A stretch of 64,000 nt of DNA from Verrucomicrobiales bacterium (GTDB lineage Bacteria > Verrucomicrobiota > Verrucomicrobiia > Verrucomicrobiales > DEV007), in NCBI GenBank assembly GCA_029210205.1, contig JARGOD010000014.1, positions 1-64,000 on the forward strand, in the 5' to 3' direction. This document shows positions 46,912 through 56,743 of this stretch, piece by piece (within the stretch, counting starts at the first letter, position 1; every line of letters begins with the position of its first letter). The notes under the pieces were generated by a model. The model was not told the origin of the DNA and searched no databases. It saw only the letters and a list, made by a program, of their open reading frames with translations. Made by a program: the position numbers and the translations under genes.

Positions 46912-47667
46912 ATGAAGATTCCCTCTCTCCTTGTTGCTCTCTCTGTCTTCTTTACGACAAATCTAAAATCCGAGGACGGCAACGGTCGCCTCCTGGAGAC
47001 GCTTCTTCGGGGACTGGCTCACGTCGTGACTTCGGAAAGCGGAAGTTCGCTTGTTCCGCCACCGATCCCTCATGATTCTCATGCCGGACACTCGCATCAG
47101 CAGCAGCCGGCACCTCATTATCAGCAGCAAAGCTCACCAAATCGTGGCTGGTTTCAGCCGAGTCAGCCGCAGGTCCAACCCGCACCTTCTCTGGTTCGTC
47201 CTACGCCGCAACCCCGCGTAATCCGCCAACAGCCGCAATCAGGGAATCCCGCGAGTCCATTTTCCGGGTGGTATCAAGCCCCGCAGCAACAACAGGCTCC
47301 GCGTTATCAGCCTGTACCCCAGGTAAATCCTAATCCGTCACCTCCTTTCAGTGGATTCAATCCATTTCAGATTCAGTCTCCCCGCCAACAGCAAGTCCAC
47401 GACCACCGTTCTCATCAGGAGCACCGGGTGCAGCCGTCACATCAGCCGGGTTTCTTTGGACAGCGTCAGCAGCAGCAACCGTCACGTCATTCGCACGAAG
47501 GCTATCATGGTCACGGGTCGAGTGAGCAACAGAACGTCATTGCGATTCGATCGCAGTTTCAGCCGTTTACGATTTTCCAAAAAAAGCAAACTCAGAGGGT
47601 CACCTCCAGTCGCACCGTGCCGCCCGTTCCTAATCAGAGAGGTATCGTCTGGTTTAGGACGAGATAG
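46912..47667 (+). CDS. Gln/Pro/His-rich secreted low-complexity protein
   Basis: Signal peptide then HxQQQ, PQ, HSHEGYHGHG low-complexity sequence. Confidence 0.55.
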   Translation: MKIPSLLVALSVFFTTNLKSEDGNGRLLETLLRGLAHVVTSESGSSLVPPPIPHDSHAGHSHQQQPAPHYQQQSSPNRGWFQPSQPQVQPAPSLVRPTPQPRVIRQQPQSGNPASPFSGWYQAPQQQQAPRYQPVPQVNPNPSPPFSGFNPFQIQSPRQQQVHDHRSHQEHRVQPSHQPGFFGQRQQQQPSRHSHEGYHGHGSSEQQNVIAIRSQFQPFTIFQKKQTQRVTSSRTVPPVPNQRGIVWFRTR

Positions 47668-47697
47668 CATTATCTGTGCAGGCACACTCTGATCGTC

Positions 47698-47892
47698 TCA
47701 CTCTTTTCCGAGTGCGACTCGAAAACCGACGGTGCGGTGCCTGAAGGACGAGAGGGCATGGCCACGCGCTGAAGGTCGGGTAGCTTCCTGTTCCTCCATC
47801 CAGCTTCCGCCTCTAAAGACTCGAGTGGTCGCTGCTGAGACATCGCGGGCCTCTTGCTGCGACAGAGCTCCCGGAGTCGAAATGATGAGCAA
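47698..47892 (-). pseudogene. fragment resembling C-terminus of FGE-sulfatase (SUMF1/formylglycine-generating enzyme) family
   Basis: TTRVFRGGSWMEEQEATRPSARGHALSSFRHRTVGFRVALGKE*. Confidence 0.5.
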
Positions 47893-48102
47893 CGCGGTTG
47901 AAAGGAAGGGTGCAGGGAATCGCGTAAAACACGCAATGGACGGTGCTTACACCCTGGCGGGAGCATGACTTGTCTCCCGTTTTATGGACTGCTCCGAGAC
48001 AGGATCTCTCTCCTGAAAAGTGCTTGGAATTATAATTATCAGGTTTATCGTAATATTCTGAATTAATTCCTTTTGCGGGTTGCTTGAGCCACCCTTGCCG
48101 AT

Positions 48103-49437
48103 ATGACTAAATCTCCCTCGTTGTGGCTGAAAAGCTGGCGACGCCTTGCCGCAGAAGGAAAGGCGGAAGATTTTTCGTCGTTTCTATCTTCGGCGATGCC
48201 GGCTGGACTTCGTCTCGCGGGTGCGTTCCTCCAGTTGCTTTCAACGATCCTGATTGCCCGAAGCCTCGGGGTTGAGGATTCCGGAATGTATTTTTTCTGG
48301 GCCGCCGCGATGCTCGAAGTCGGGCAAGTTGCAACCTACGGGCTGGATCGGCTCGCTCTTCAGCAAGTTCCGCGATTGGACGGAAAACGTGATCAACTGA
48401 CCCGCTTTCTTGCACCTTTACGAGCGACCGCGCTCATGCTGGGTGTGATCCTTGCTTCGGGGCTGTGCTTTTATGCCTATGTCATTCAGGGGGATTCTCA
48501 GATGAGTCCGTTTTGGTATATACTTCCATTTCTCTGCATCGCGGGGGTCGTCATGAGCATGATCAACGGAGAGGCGATGGCCGGACTCGGGCGACCGGTT
48601 CTTGCCATCGTATGTCGGCACACGATGCTCAATGTGACTTTGATTCTTTGCATCATTTTCATGGGAGATCGGCTCACGACTGATTTGGCGATTTCGGCGT
48701 ATGCCCTCGCCTTTTTCACTTCAGGGTTCGGGGCACTTCTTCTTCCGGGATTTCGTGGGCAGGGAAAGGCGGTGGCGCTCCCATCGAGAGAGCAGTTCCG
48801 CGGACACCTTGTCGAAGGTTCGCCGCTTTTCCTCGGATCAGTCTTTGCCTCGCTTGCGTTCATTGTTCCGCTCGCAATTCTTGAGCGAACTCACTCGAGT
48901 GCAGAGATCGCGTTGGTGACGACGGCTTTCCGTATTTTTGTTCTCGTTGATGTGCTTGTCAGGGCGATTCATTCGCTCGTCATGCCTGAGTTGTCGCGGG
49001 CGGCTCATGTCGGGGACGGAGCCTTGCTCGGTCGCATTTATCGAACGGCGGTGGTGAAAGGACTGCTTGTCCTCGGGATTCCGGTTTTAGGAATCATGAT
49101 TCTCGCCGAACCCATCATGGCCATCTTCGGCGAGGGTTTTGAGGCGGGGGCTTCCTTGCTGAGGATCTTCATGGGTTATGCTTTTGTTTTGCTTCTGCTC
49201 GGTCCCGCACAGCAGCTCCTCCTCATGGTTGGGCACACGCGGCGGATGGCCTTCTTTTCGCTGGTCAGTTTTCTCTTCTCGGTGATTCTTTCGTTTCTTT
49301 TCGTTCCGCGATTCGGACCACTGGCCCTGACATGTGTCCTCGGGGCAGCGATTATTCTCGAGCGGGGACTCTTTCTTTTCTTTTCACTGAAAGCCATGTA
49401 TGAGCCTTCTCGAACAGTGGAAGGGAGCGATGAATAA
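48103..49437 (+). CDS. polysaccharide flippase (Wzx/MATE-like)
   Basis: Multi-TM, LQLLSTILIARSLGVEDSGMYFFWAAAM, EPIMAIFGEGFEAGASLLRI. Confidence 0.85.
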   Translation: MTKSPSLWLKSWRRLAAEGKAEDFSSFLSSAMPAGLRLAGAFLQLLSTILIARSLGVEDSGMYFFWAAAMLEVGQVATYGLDRLALQQVPRLDGKRDQLTRFLAPLRATALMLGVILASGLCFYAYVIQGDSQMSPFWYILPFLCIAGVVMSMINGEAMAGLGRPVLAIVCRHTMLNVTLILCIIFMGDRLTTDLAISAYALAFFTSGFGALLLPGFRGQGKAVALPSREQFRGHLVEGSPLFLGSVFASLAFIVPLAILERTHSSAEIALVTTAFRIFVLVDVLVRAIHSLVMPELSRAAHVGDGALLGRIYRTAVVKGLLVLGIPVLGIMILAEPIMAIFGEGFEAGASLLRIFMGYAFVLLLLGPAQQLLLMVGHTRRMAFFSLVSFLFSVILSFLFVPRFGPLALTCVLGAAIILERGLFLFFSLKAMYEPSRTVEGSDE

Positions 49438-50746
49438 TCAGGAGCCGATCGCAGAGCCACTTCCTCGTTTTGTGGGAATGGACCCCACCCATTTACGGCG
49501 CGAATCGCTTGCGCTGAACCTGCTCATACAGGTGCCGCTCTATCTCTATTTGTGCAGTCTCTGGCTAGTCCGACCGCTTGCGCTGGGGGATACTTTCTCT
49601 CTGACCTTGATGGCTCCGGGTTTTCTTCTTGTCGCCCTGATCGTTTTGCGGATTCCACGGGAATTCTTCCTTTCAAAGATTAGACTCGTGAGATTCGAAT
49701 TCTTTTTGCTGCTAAGTTTTGTTCTCCTTTCGATTCTCTCGCTCGTGAACAGCGATTCTCCGATCCGTAGTTTCCGCATTATCTTTCCGAGCCTTCTGCC
49801 CTTTGCGATTTTTGCTCACTATGTCGTTCTTGCCTGGTTTGCCCCCCATCTGCTTCAGAGGGTTCCGCGCCTTCTTATTGCCTGTGCCGTGATCTTTAGT
49901 GTCATTCCGCTAGGGCTCACGATTCTCGTTCCTCCTCTGGAACCACTCGTGTTTGGCTCATACCGCATGAAAGGCTTTTTCGAGAATCCGATCCAGCATT
50001 CCATCTGCCTCGCGACCTTGATGCCGTTGATAACGGTGGAGTTTAGCCTCGCTAAAAAATTCCGCTGGAAGATATTCTGGAGCCTTCTCTTTGTGGTCAT
50101 GCTCTACACGCTCTTCCGGGCGGGCTCAAAATCAGCGATGGGTGTTGCGTTCCTTTTCAGCGTGATGCTCTATGCGTTGCTCGCCTTCCGTTCACGTAAC
50201 TTTGTCAAGATAGCCACGGTTCTGGTTGGCCTGGTTCTCGCAGGAATCTTTCTGAAACTTTTTGGGCTGATGATTGCAGAAATGATCAACCCGATCATCG
50301 CCGAGAAGATTCGCAGCATCATTGAAGGGGGCGTTTCAAACTATCAGTCGATCGAGTCCCGGAAGCTTCTCTGGGAGGAGGCGATTCGGCAGGGAAAAAT
50401 GCACTGGCTCGTGGGGACTGGAGCAGGTGAAAAAGTTCATGGAATCTCTCATTCACACAATCTCGTCCTCGATTACTTCAAGGGGATCGGGATCTTTGGA
50501 GCAATTGGAATCGCCTTGCTTTGTCTTTCGATCATCGGCCGAACTGGATGGAAGGCACTCACGGTCGTAAGCGGGCGCGGATGCGAAATCGACATTCGCG
50601 TTCTCGCGTGTTTGATCGGATCAACCGTTTACGTCATCTGCAACCAACTGAGCGATTGCTTTGGTCCGACCACGATTGGCTTTCTCTGGGTGAACTATCT
50701 CACCGCAGTCTTCATGGAGCGTGAGAAGCCGGGTCGGCTCGGCTGA
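49430..50746 (+). CDS. O-antigen ligase/polymerase family protein
   Basis: Multi-TM; YRMKGFFENPIQHSICLATL, WLVGTGAGEKVHGISHSHNLVLDYFKGIG; start likely 49430. Confidence 0.83.
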   Translation: MNNQEPIAEPLPRFVGMDPTHLRRESLALNLLIQVPLYLYLCSLWLVRPLALGDTFSLTLMAPGFLLVALIVLRIPREFFLSKIRLVRFEFFLLLSFVLLSILSLVNSDSPIRSFRIIFPSLLPFAIFAHYVVLAWFAPHLLQRVPRLLIACAVIFSVIPLGLTILVPPLEPLVFGSYRMKGFFENPIQHSICLATLMPLITVEFSLAKKFRWKIFWSLLFVVMLYTLFRAGSKSAMGVAFLFSVMLYALLAFRSRNFVKIATVLVGLVLAGIFLKLFGLMIAEMINPIIAEKIRSIIEGGVSNYQSIESRKLLWEEAIRQGKMHWLVGTGAGEKVHGISHSHNLVLDYFKGIGIFGAIGIALLCLSIIGRTGWKALTVVSGRGCEIDIRVLACLIGSTVYVICNQLSDCFGPTTIGFLWVNYLTAVFMEREKPGRLG

Positions 50747-51369
50747 TCGTGATTCTCTTTCAGGTTCTCGGCTCCGTGCTTCAAGCGGTCAAAGAGGGTA
50801 ACCAGAAAGCAGGCGGATCCTGACATTTCTAAAATCTCTTCCCCAATCATCATGGAGAGGTAATTCGCTATTTGAATACCTCCTCCCCAGTTCCACTGCA
50901 CCGCTTCGAGAAGTTGGGAGGAACCCCAGGCAACTGCACCGAGAATCCAGAGAAGAAGTTGGAGGCCCCGCTGCGTTATGGCAAAACGGAGCCAGCCGAA
51001 TCCGGCGGCGGCGATGAGCGGAAGATAGAGGAGTTGCCAGTCGATTCCGGTAAGACGTTCAGCCGTTTCGTGAATTTTGAGACATTCATCTGCTCCCATG
51101 AAAAGAAAGATGAAGCCGAGAAAACGAATTGGAGCCGGGAGTGGGCCGTGGAGGAGATGAATTCGGTACAGAAACCAGCCATTGGCGACGAGAAGAAAGG
51201 CAGAGAACAGCGTCGTGAAATTCAGCTCCCGATCGAGATGGAAGAGATTCAGGAAAGTTCCGGATTCGCGGCTCGAAGCGAAAACGCCGAGCCCTGCAAA
51301 GATCGTGATCGCGATGACTAGAGATCCCGAAAACTGTGCTTTCGTTAGATATTTCACAGGCTCTTTCAT
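50695..51369 (-). CDS. hypothetical multi-TM protein
   Basis: 225-codon ORF, several TMs, co-directional with the EPS genes; 3' end overlaps the ligase gene antisense. Confidence 0.6.
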   Translation of the reverse strand: MKEPVKYLTKAQFSGSLVIAITIFAGLGVFASSRESGTFLNLFHLDRELNFTTLFSAFLLVANGWFLYRIHLLHGPLPAPIRFLGFIFLFMGADECLKIHETAERLTGIDWQLLYLPLIAAAGFGWLRFAITQRGLQLLLWILGAVAWGSSQLLEAVQWNWGGGIQIANYLSMMIGEEILEMSGSACFLVTLFDRLKHGAENLKENHDQPSRPGFSRSMKTAVR

Positions 51370-52361
51370 TAGGAAGATAATCCGATGTTAGAAGCTAGCT
51401 TGGTTCCGGTCCACAGTTGGAGGGGAACCTTCACTGCGTTTTCTCCTTTGTTGTGAACCCAGAGACGGGGAATGACGAGATCGTCTGTCTCATGAGTGAC
51501 CGCATTAAGGTCTGCCGCAAAACCGTAGCGGACTCCGGCCTCCCTCGCGGCTGCGAGCGTCTCTCCGTTAAAATCCCGATTCTCGAGCCCAAAGGGATAG
51601 CTAAGTGTATCGATTCTTTTCCCGATAATGGAGGAGAGTGTCTCGATGGACTCGCTAACTTCACGGACTTGAGATCGATAGTCGAGTGAGCAAAGGCGTG
51701 AATGCGTCACGGTGTGAGCTCCGATCGTGAGGAGAGGGTGCTGTGCCGCTTCTCTGAGTTCCTCCGCACTCGCACAGCGTTGCGGTTGCGCATGGTCAGC
51801 GCCATCAAGTTGGGAAGATAGAGTTGAGAAAATTGTCTCCCGCCGTTCGGTGCTCGCACTGCGAAGAATCGGGTAGAGTAGATCGTAGAGCCCCTTCGTT
51901 GAGAGATTTCCGATCAATAAAGGGGAAGATTGGGTCGGCTCTAAAAGCAGAGTGTCGGGCAGGAAGGATGATCCATAAACGAGCGCGGCTAGGTGGTCCC
52001 ACCAAAAGGCTTCACCGAGATTTCCGGTTGTTACGAAGAGCGTTGCCGGAATTTCATACTTCTCGAGAAGCGGTAGAGCATGAGTGAGGACGTCGAGGTA
52101 GCCATCGTCGAAGGTGAGGGAGACTGACCCGCGCTCAAGTTGCCCCCGGTTTTTCTTTTCCATGAACTCATGGAGAGAGAGGACGCGACCGTTTTCGGCA
52201 AGAGCAGCGAGGTGTCTCTCGAAATTGGCAGGGCTCACGCACAAGTTAAACGGATCGAGATCCGGCTCAGCGACACGATGATAGAGAAGCACCCCGCCGC
52301 GAGCTTCGCGTCGATTCCCGAGCCAGTTCAGGCCGGTGTGGATCTTTCTTTTGAGGCGCAT
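51369..52361 (-). CDS. polysaccharide deacetylase family protein
   Basis: GGVLLYHRVAEPDLDPFN, VSLTFDDGYLDVLTHALPLLEKYEIPATLFVTTG, GAHTVTHSRLCSL; start 52361. Confidence 0.92.
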   Translation of the reverse strand: MRLKRKIHTGLNWLGNRREARGGVLLYHRVAEPDLDPFNLCVSPANFERHLAALAENGRVLSLHEFMEKKNRGQLERGSVSLTFDDGYLDVLTHALPLLEKYEIPATLFVTTGNLGEAFWWDHLAALVYGSSFLPDTLLLEPTQSSPLLIGNLSTKGLYDLLYPILRSASTERRETIFSTLSSQLDGADHAQPQRCASAEELREAAQHPLLTIGAHTVTHSRLCSLDYRSQVREVSESIETLSSIIGKRIDTLSYPFGLENRDFNGETLAAAREAGVRYGFAADLNAVTHETDDLVIPRLWVHNKGENAVKVPLQLWTGTKLASNIGLSS

Positions 52362-53206
52362 TAGATCTGATTTGAGACAGGAATGTTGGCGTTGGCGCGC
52401 TGTGGCGCCGGCTTTGTGAAGCCAAGGATGCGCTTGAGGCGGTCGCGGAAGGAGTGCGGTAAAATGAGGAAGCTGGTTCTTTTTGCGAGGAAGGCATACC
52501 AGAGCGGATCGAGCGGTCTTGGGTGGCGGAGTTTGAACCGGAGGCCGGAGAAGAGTTGCTTCTGCTGGTTTGAGCGGCTGATTCCCCCCTCCCTGACAAA
52601 ACAATCAACGAGCGGGTCGTGAAGGTTGGCGGCGCGGTGGTTTTTGACGATTCGTGAGAAAAGAACGTAGTCTTCGATGTGGGGGTAGCTGGCGTCGTAG
52701 AGCCCGGTGTCGTTGAGAACTGCAGTTCGTAGCATCACGGCGGGATGTATGAAAGAATTGCGGAAGACAATCCAGCGACGGGTTTCTTCAGGCGCAAGCG
52801 GGAGGTTCGTCGTAAAGAGCGGTTCACCGTTTTTTTCACTACGGAAAACGACGTTGGATCCGACCATGGCGAGTTCCGGGTGCTGATCGAGGTGACGATA
52901 CTGAATCGAAAAACGGTTCCGGCGATTCAGGTCTGCCGCATCGAGACGGGCAACGCAGTTGAATCGGCGTGCTAGAATGTGCTCGAGGCCGAGATTGAGG
53001 GCTTTAACGATGCCTCCATTTGGAGTCTGTCGAATCACTTCGACAGCAAAGGGGTAGCTTCCGGGTGGAATGACGACGGCTTCCCGGCTCCCGTCATCGA
53101 CCACAAAAACGGTGAAGGAATAGTTCTCTTCCTCAATCGAGTCCAGCGTTCGTCGCAGCGCGGCGGTGTCATTGTAGGAAGGGATGAGAACGGCGAGATC
53201 TTTCAT
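52361..53206 (-). CDS. glycosyltransferase family 2
   Basis: DLAVLIPSYNDTAALRRTLDSIEEENYSFTVFVVDDGS, RLDAADLNRRNR. Confidence 0.9.
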   Translation of the reverse strand: MKDLAVLIPSYNDTAALRRTLDSIEEENYSFTVFVVDDGSREAVVIPPGSYPFAVEVIRQTPNGGIVKALNLGLEHILARRFNCVARLDAADLNRRNRFSIQYRHLDQHPELAMVGSNVVFRSEKNGEPLFTTNLPLAPEETRRWIVFRNSFIHPAVMLRTAVLNDTGLYDASYPHIEDYVLFSRIVKNHRAANLHDPLVDCFVREGGISRSNQQKQLFSGLRFKLRHPRPLDPLWYAFLAKRTSFLILPHSFRDRLKRILGFTKPAPQRANANIPVSNQI

Positions 53207-53232
53207 GGCTCCAAATTAGAAGGCGTGACTTT

Positions 53233-54495
53233 TCAGTGAGAGGTCTGGATCCCATTGGTGGTTTTTGCCGCCTTGATATTTCCGGCGGAGACCGGCGTGA
53301 CTGAAGGGTAAGGCGGGGAAGTCGACGGAACAGAATCCGCCGTCTTGATCCCCGAACGCTTTTGTGACCGCGATGCTTCGATTAGCGAGCGGTAGAGCTT
53401 TTCATAGTTTGAGAACATGGTCTCAAAAGTGAAATGTTCCAGATAGCGAGCCCTCCCTGCAGCGCCCATTTGTTCTCTCATCTCTTGATCGACGATGAGA
53501 TTGCGGAGCGTGTCGGCGAGTCCGTTGATGTCTTTACTGGAAACGAGGCAACCGGTCGCTCCATCAAGAACTGATTCGCGACTGCCTCCAATATCGGTGA
53601 CGACGACCGGGAGCGAGGCAGCCATCGCTTCGAGAATACTTCGGGGGAAACCCTCCCAGTTTGTGATGAGGGCGAAAATATCGTGTTTTGTCAGGGTGTT
53701 ATCCACTGATTCGGAGTAGCCGGAGAATTCGATGCGATCTCTGAGCTCAAGTTCTTCCGTCTGCTTGATGCAGTCAGGTCGAAGAGGTCCATCTCCGATA
53801 AATGTCAGTCTCCAATCGAGGTCCGTAATTCGACTGAGAGCGTCGATGAGAAGCGGCTGATCTTTCTGCTCCTCAAACCGACCTACCATGATGAGGCGCG
53901 CGCCTTCGTGTGAGAAAGCGGGAGGATTTTGATCAGCATAGCGATCTCTGACCCCATTGTGAATCGTGCAAGTCGACTCTGCTTTTCCCACTCCCTTAGA
54001 CAGTCCGAATTGTCTCTCATCTTCGCTGACCGTGACAATTTGAGTCGCTGCCGGAGCGAGAAGCTTTTCGATGAACTGATAGAGTGCTGCTTTGGAAAAA
54101 CCTTCGACGAAGGACCAGCAATGGGGGGTATAAACGAGAGGGCAGTTGATGCCGAGAGCGGCGACTCTCCCGATGGCTCCTGCCTTCGAAGCGTGAAGTG
54201 AAATGAGGTCGGGATTGAATCGTTGAATCTCGCGTCTCATCGCGAGAGCTGCCTTGGTGTCCTTTAGAGGGTTGATTTCCCTGCCAAGCGAAGGCAGGCA
54301 CACGAAGTCGATTCCGGAATTTGCAAAACGGCGTGGCACTTCCATGTCTTCGGTCCCGCCAACGAGGACGCGCACGATGTGCCCTTCCTCTGAGAGTCGC
54401 TTCGACATGTCCATGACATGAAGGGAAGACCCTCCAAAAGCATCTCCTCGGGCTACTGCGTAAAGAATTCGATGGGTATTGCTCTGTCGTGACAT
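53233..54495 (-). CDS. glycosyltransferase family 4 (group 1)
   Basis: YTPHCWSFVEGF, GRFEEQKDQPLLIDAL, NWEGFPRSILEAMAASLPVVVTDIGGSRESV. Confidence 0.93.
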   Translation of the reverse strand: MSRQSNTHRILYAVARGDAFGGSSLHVMDMSKRLSEEGHIVRVLVGGTEDMEVPRRFANSGIDFVCLPSLGREINPLKDTKAALAMRREIQRFNPDLISLHASKAGAIGRVAALGINCPLVYTPHCWSFVEGFSKAALYQFIEKLLAPAATQIVTVSEDERQFGLSKGVGKAESTCTIHNGVRDRYADQNPPAFSHEGARLIMVGRFEEQKDQPLLIDALSRITDLDWRLTFIGDGPLRPDCIKQTEELELRDRIEFSGYSESVDNTLTKHDIFALITNWEGFPRSILEAMAASLPVVVTDIGGSRESVLDGATGCLVSSKDINGLADTLRNLIVDQEMREQMGAAGRARYLEHFTFETMFSNYEKLYRSLIEASRSQKRSGIKTADSVPSTSPPYPSVTPVSAGNIKAAKTTNGIQTSH

Positions 54496-54510
54496 TGGAA
54501 AAATCCGGGC

Positions 54511-56562
54511 TTAGTGTTTGAGTGCAAATCGGGGGAAAAGATGACGGCGTCGTGAATTTGACTGGAGTGAGCTGTTCTCGAATTTCAGCTCCTTCGTTTT
54601 CGGTTCTTTATCAACGGGATCGATGAAGATGAATCCAATACGTGTCTCATTTTCCCGGTTTAATCTCCGGACGCGCTGGGCAATTTCAGATTTGGCGCTC
54701 GTTCCTTTAGCGACGGCGATGACTTCGCGGTCTGAAAGTGATGATATCCATTCGATTAAGGGCGGGCTCTGAAGTGTCCCTGACTCGATCAGAATTTTCT
54801 CAAATGAGCTGCATAGTTTTGGGAGGACAGAAGAAAACCTCGTCGAATCAAAAATGTCCTCCGGAGAAAGAGTGAGGAGGCTCAGGTTTTTTGTGCCTGA
54901 CTCCGTGATACGCGCGGTGTCGGCTTGTGCTTTGACGCGGACAAGAAGTGTCTTCCGATTTCCGTTGGCGAGAGAAAGAGCAAGCTTTTGAGTGACCGCG
55001 GCGCTTTCGCTGGGGAGTCCCGGCGCGGAGATTTGCATGATTTGCGCGTTTCCGCCGAGCAGGTAAGGCATCATCGCATTTGATTCTGTCGCGTTCTCAT
55101 TACCAGCGGTCCAGTCTGCAATGACAGGAAGACGGAATCTGTTTTCGAGCTGTCCGGCCTTTGAGAAAGGAACGCCCGCAAGAATTTTTATGATCAGAAA
55201 TCCGCTGACGAGAAACAAACCGGCGAATCCACCTGCGATGGGGAAGATCAAGGTGGGCGGTCCCGCTGCCTTAAAGGGGGTGAGGGGTTCAGAGACGATC
55301 GTAGCAATGCTGCCCGGCATCTCCGTGGAGATAATATTCTCGCTGAGTCTTTGCTGGAGTGTTTTGTAATGCAGCCAACGATTGTCGACTTCCTCCATTG
55401 CGACTCGAAATTCTGAGCCTCTTGATTTTTGATCGATGAGTTCATTCTGCAATTGAGCGACTTCAAGGCCGAGAAGGGCTTCCCGTTTTTTGGCTGCTTC
55501 GTAGCGTGCACTCACGGTTTCGGTTAGTTCGTCCGCGAAGGCTTCGATTTGTTCCTCATAGCGATCTGCTTCTGCGGCTGCGGCGAGGTAGGTCGGATGC
55601 GAGGGCGTGTATTGCTGGCGGGCTGCAGCGAGACGAGACTTCGCTCCCGAAAGGGCTGTCATTAGGCCGGAAAAGTGTGAGTCGTTCCGGTAGCCGGCAA
55701 TCTCGACGATATCTGTCGCCGTTGTGCCTTCGCTAAGATTACCGAGTGATTCGTGTATCCCCTCTAACTCAACCCGGGCGCGGACTGCTTCGTTCAGGTC
55801 ACTTCCGAACTGAGTGAGCCTTGCAGCGAAAAGGTCGTGATCTTGATCGAGTGGGATTCCGGCAGTGCTTTCACGGAATTTGTTGAGTTCCTTTTCCGCT
55901 GTGAGTGCAGCGGCTTTGGCTTCGGCCACTTGCATTTCGATGAGGCTGCGGACTTTACTCACCTCGCCGCGTCGCTGGTCGGCGAGAAAAGACTGAAATT
56001 CATCGACGAAAGTGGAGGCAATCAAGCGTGCTCTCTCGGGATCGGGGTCGGTGGCGCTTATTTTAATGATGCGAGTCTCCGGTTGGAGGCTGGCCTTGAT
56101 TCGGTTCTTCTGGATGAAATCGAGGAGTTTGGCATCAGGCAGGGCCGGGTTGGAGGCCAGGTCAGGGGGGAGAAATCCGGCAGTGTTTCTCAGGTCGAGC
56201 TTTTCAACGACGCGAAGAACGACGGAGTCGGCAACCACTGTGACTTCAAGCGAGCGGAGAGATTCCTGGACTGAATCGCCGCTGCTTCCAACTTTTTCAA
56301 ACTGGAGCAACTGGTCGAGACTCGAGTCGACGAGGAGCATCGCAGAGCTTTCATACATTGGCTCCTGCGTCACTTTCCAGGCAGTAACGAGCGCTGCGCA
56401 AAGGAGTGGAACAAAGATGATGACCTTCCAGCTCTGTTTCAGCAGGTAGCCCAAATCATGTCGATCAATAAGGGGATCAACCATGAACTCGGAACGTCCC
56501 GGCACTTCTTCAGGAGGTGCTGTGCGCTCAATCACTTGAGGTTTGTAGGGAGTGAGAGACAT
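54511..56562 (-). CDS. Wzz/GumC-like polysaccharide co-polymerase with degenerate BY-kinase-like C-terminus
   Basis: Wzz N-terminal TM, coiled coil, second TM (PTLIFPIAGGFAGLFLVSGFLIIKIL), C-terminal Rossmann-like segment lacking Walker motifs; start MSLTPYK at 56562. Confidence 0.82.
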   Translation of the reverse strand: MSLTPYKPQVIERTAPPEEVPGRSEFMVDPLIDRHDLGYLLKQSWKVIIFVPLLCAALVTAWKVTQEPMYESSAMLLVDSSLDQLLQFEKVGSSGDSVQESLRSLEVTVVADSVVLRVVEKLDLRNTAGFLPPDLASNPALPDAKLLDFIQKNRIKASLQPETRIIKISATDPDPERARLIASTFVDEFQSFLADQRRGEVSKVRSLIEMQVAEAKAAALTAEKELNKFRESTAGIPLDQDHDLFAARLTQFGSDLNEAVRARVELEGIHESLGNLSEGTTATDIVEIAGYRNDSHFSGLMTALSGAKSRLAAARQQYTPSHPTYLAAAAEADRYEEQIEAFADELTETVSARYEAAKKREALLGLEVAQLQNELIDQKSRGSEFRVAMEEVDNRWLHYKTLQQRLSENIISTEMPGSIATIVSEPLTPFKAAGPPTLIFPIAGGFAGLFLVSGFLIIKILAGVPFSKAGQLENRFRLPVIADWTAGNENATESNAMMPYLLGGNAQIMQISAPGLPSESAAVTQKLALSLANGNRKTLLVRVKAQADTARITESGTKNLSLLTLSPEDIFDSTRFSSVLPKLCSSFEKILIESGTLQSPPLIEWISSLSDREVIAVAKGTSAKSEIAQRVRRLNRENETRIGFIFIDPVDKEPKTKELKFENSSLQSNSRRRHLFPRFALKH

Positions 56563-56743
56563 GGGAAAGCAAAACGGTCGTGGCTCAATATATCGTTTTT
56601 GAGCTATTATTTTGAGAATTATCGCAGCAATGACAAAATTAAGCAATAATTTTCTATCAAAATTACAGTTTTTACCTTAATATGAACTCAATACTACTTA
56701 TCTTATTAAATATGAGTCCCCGAACTCATTCCTCATCACTCTC

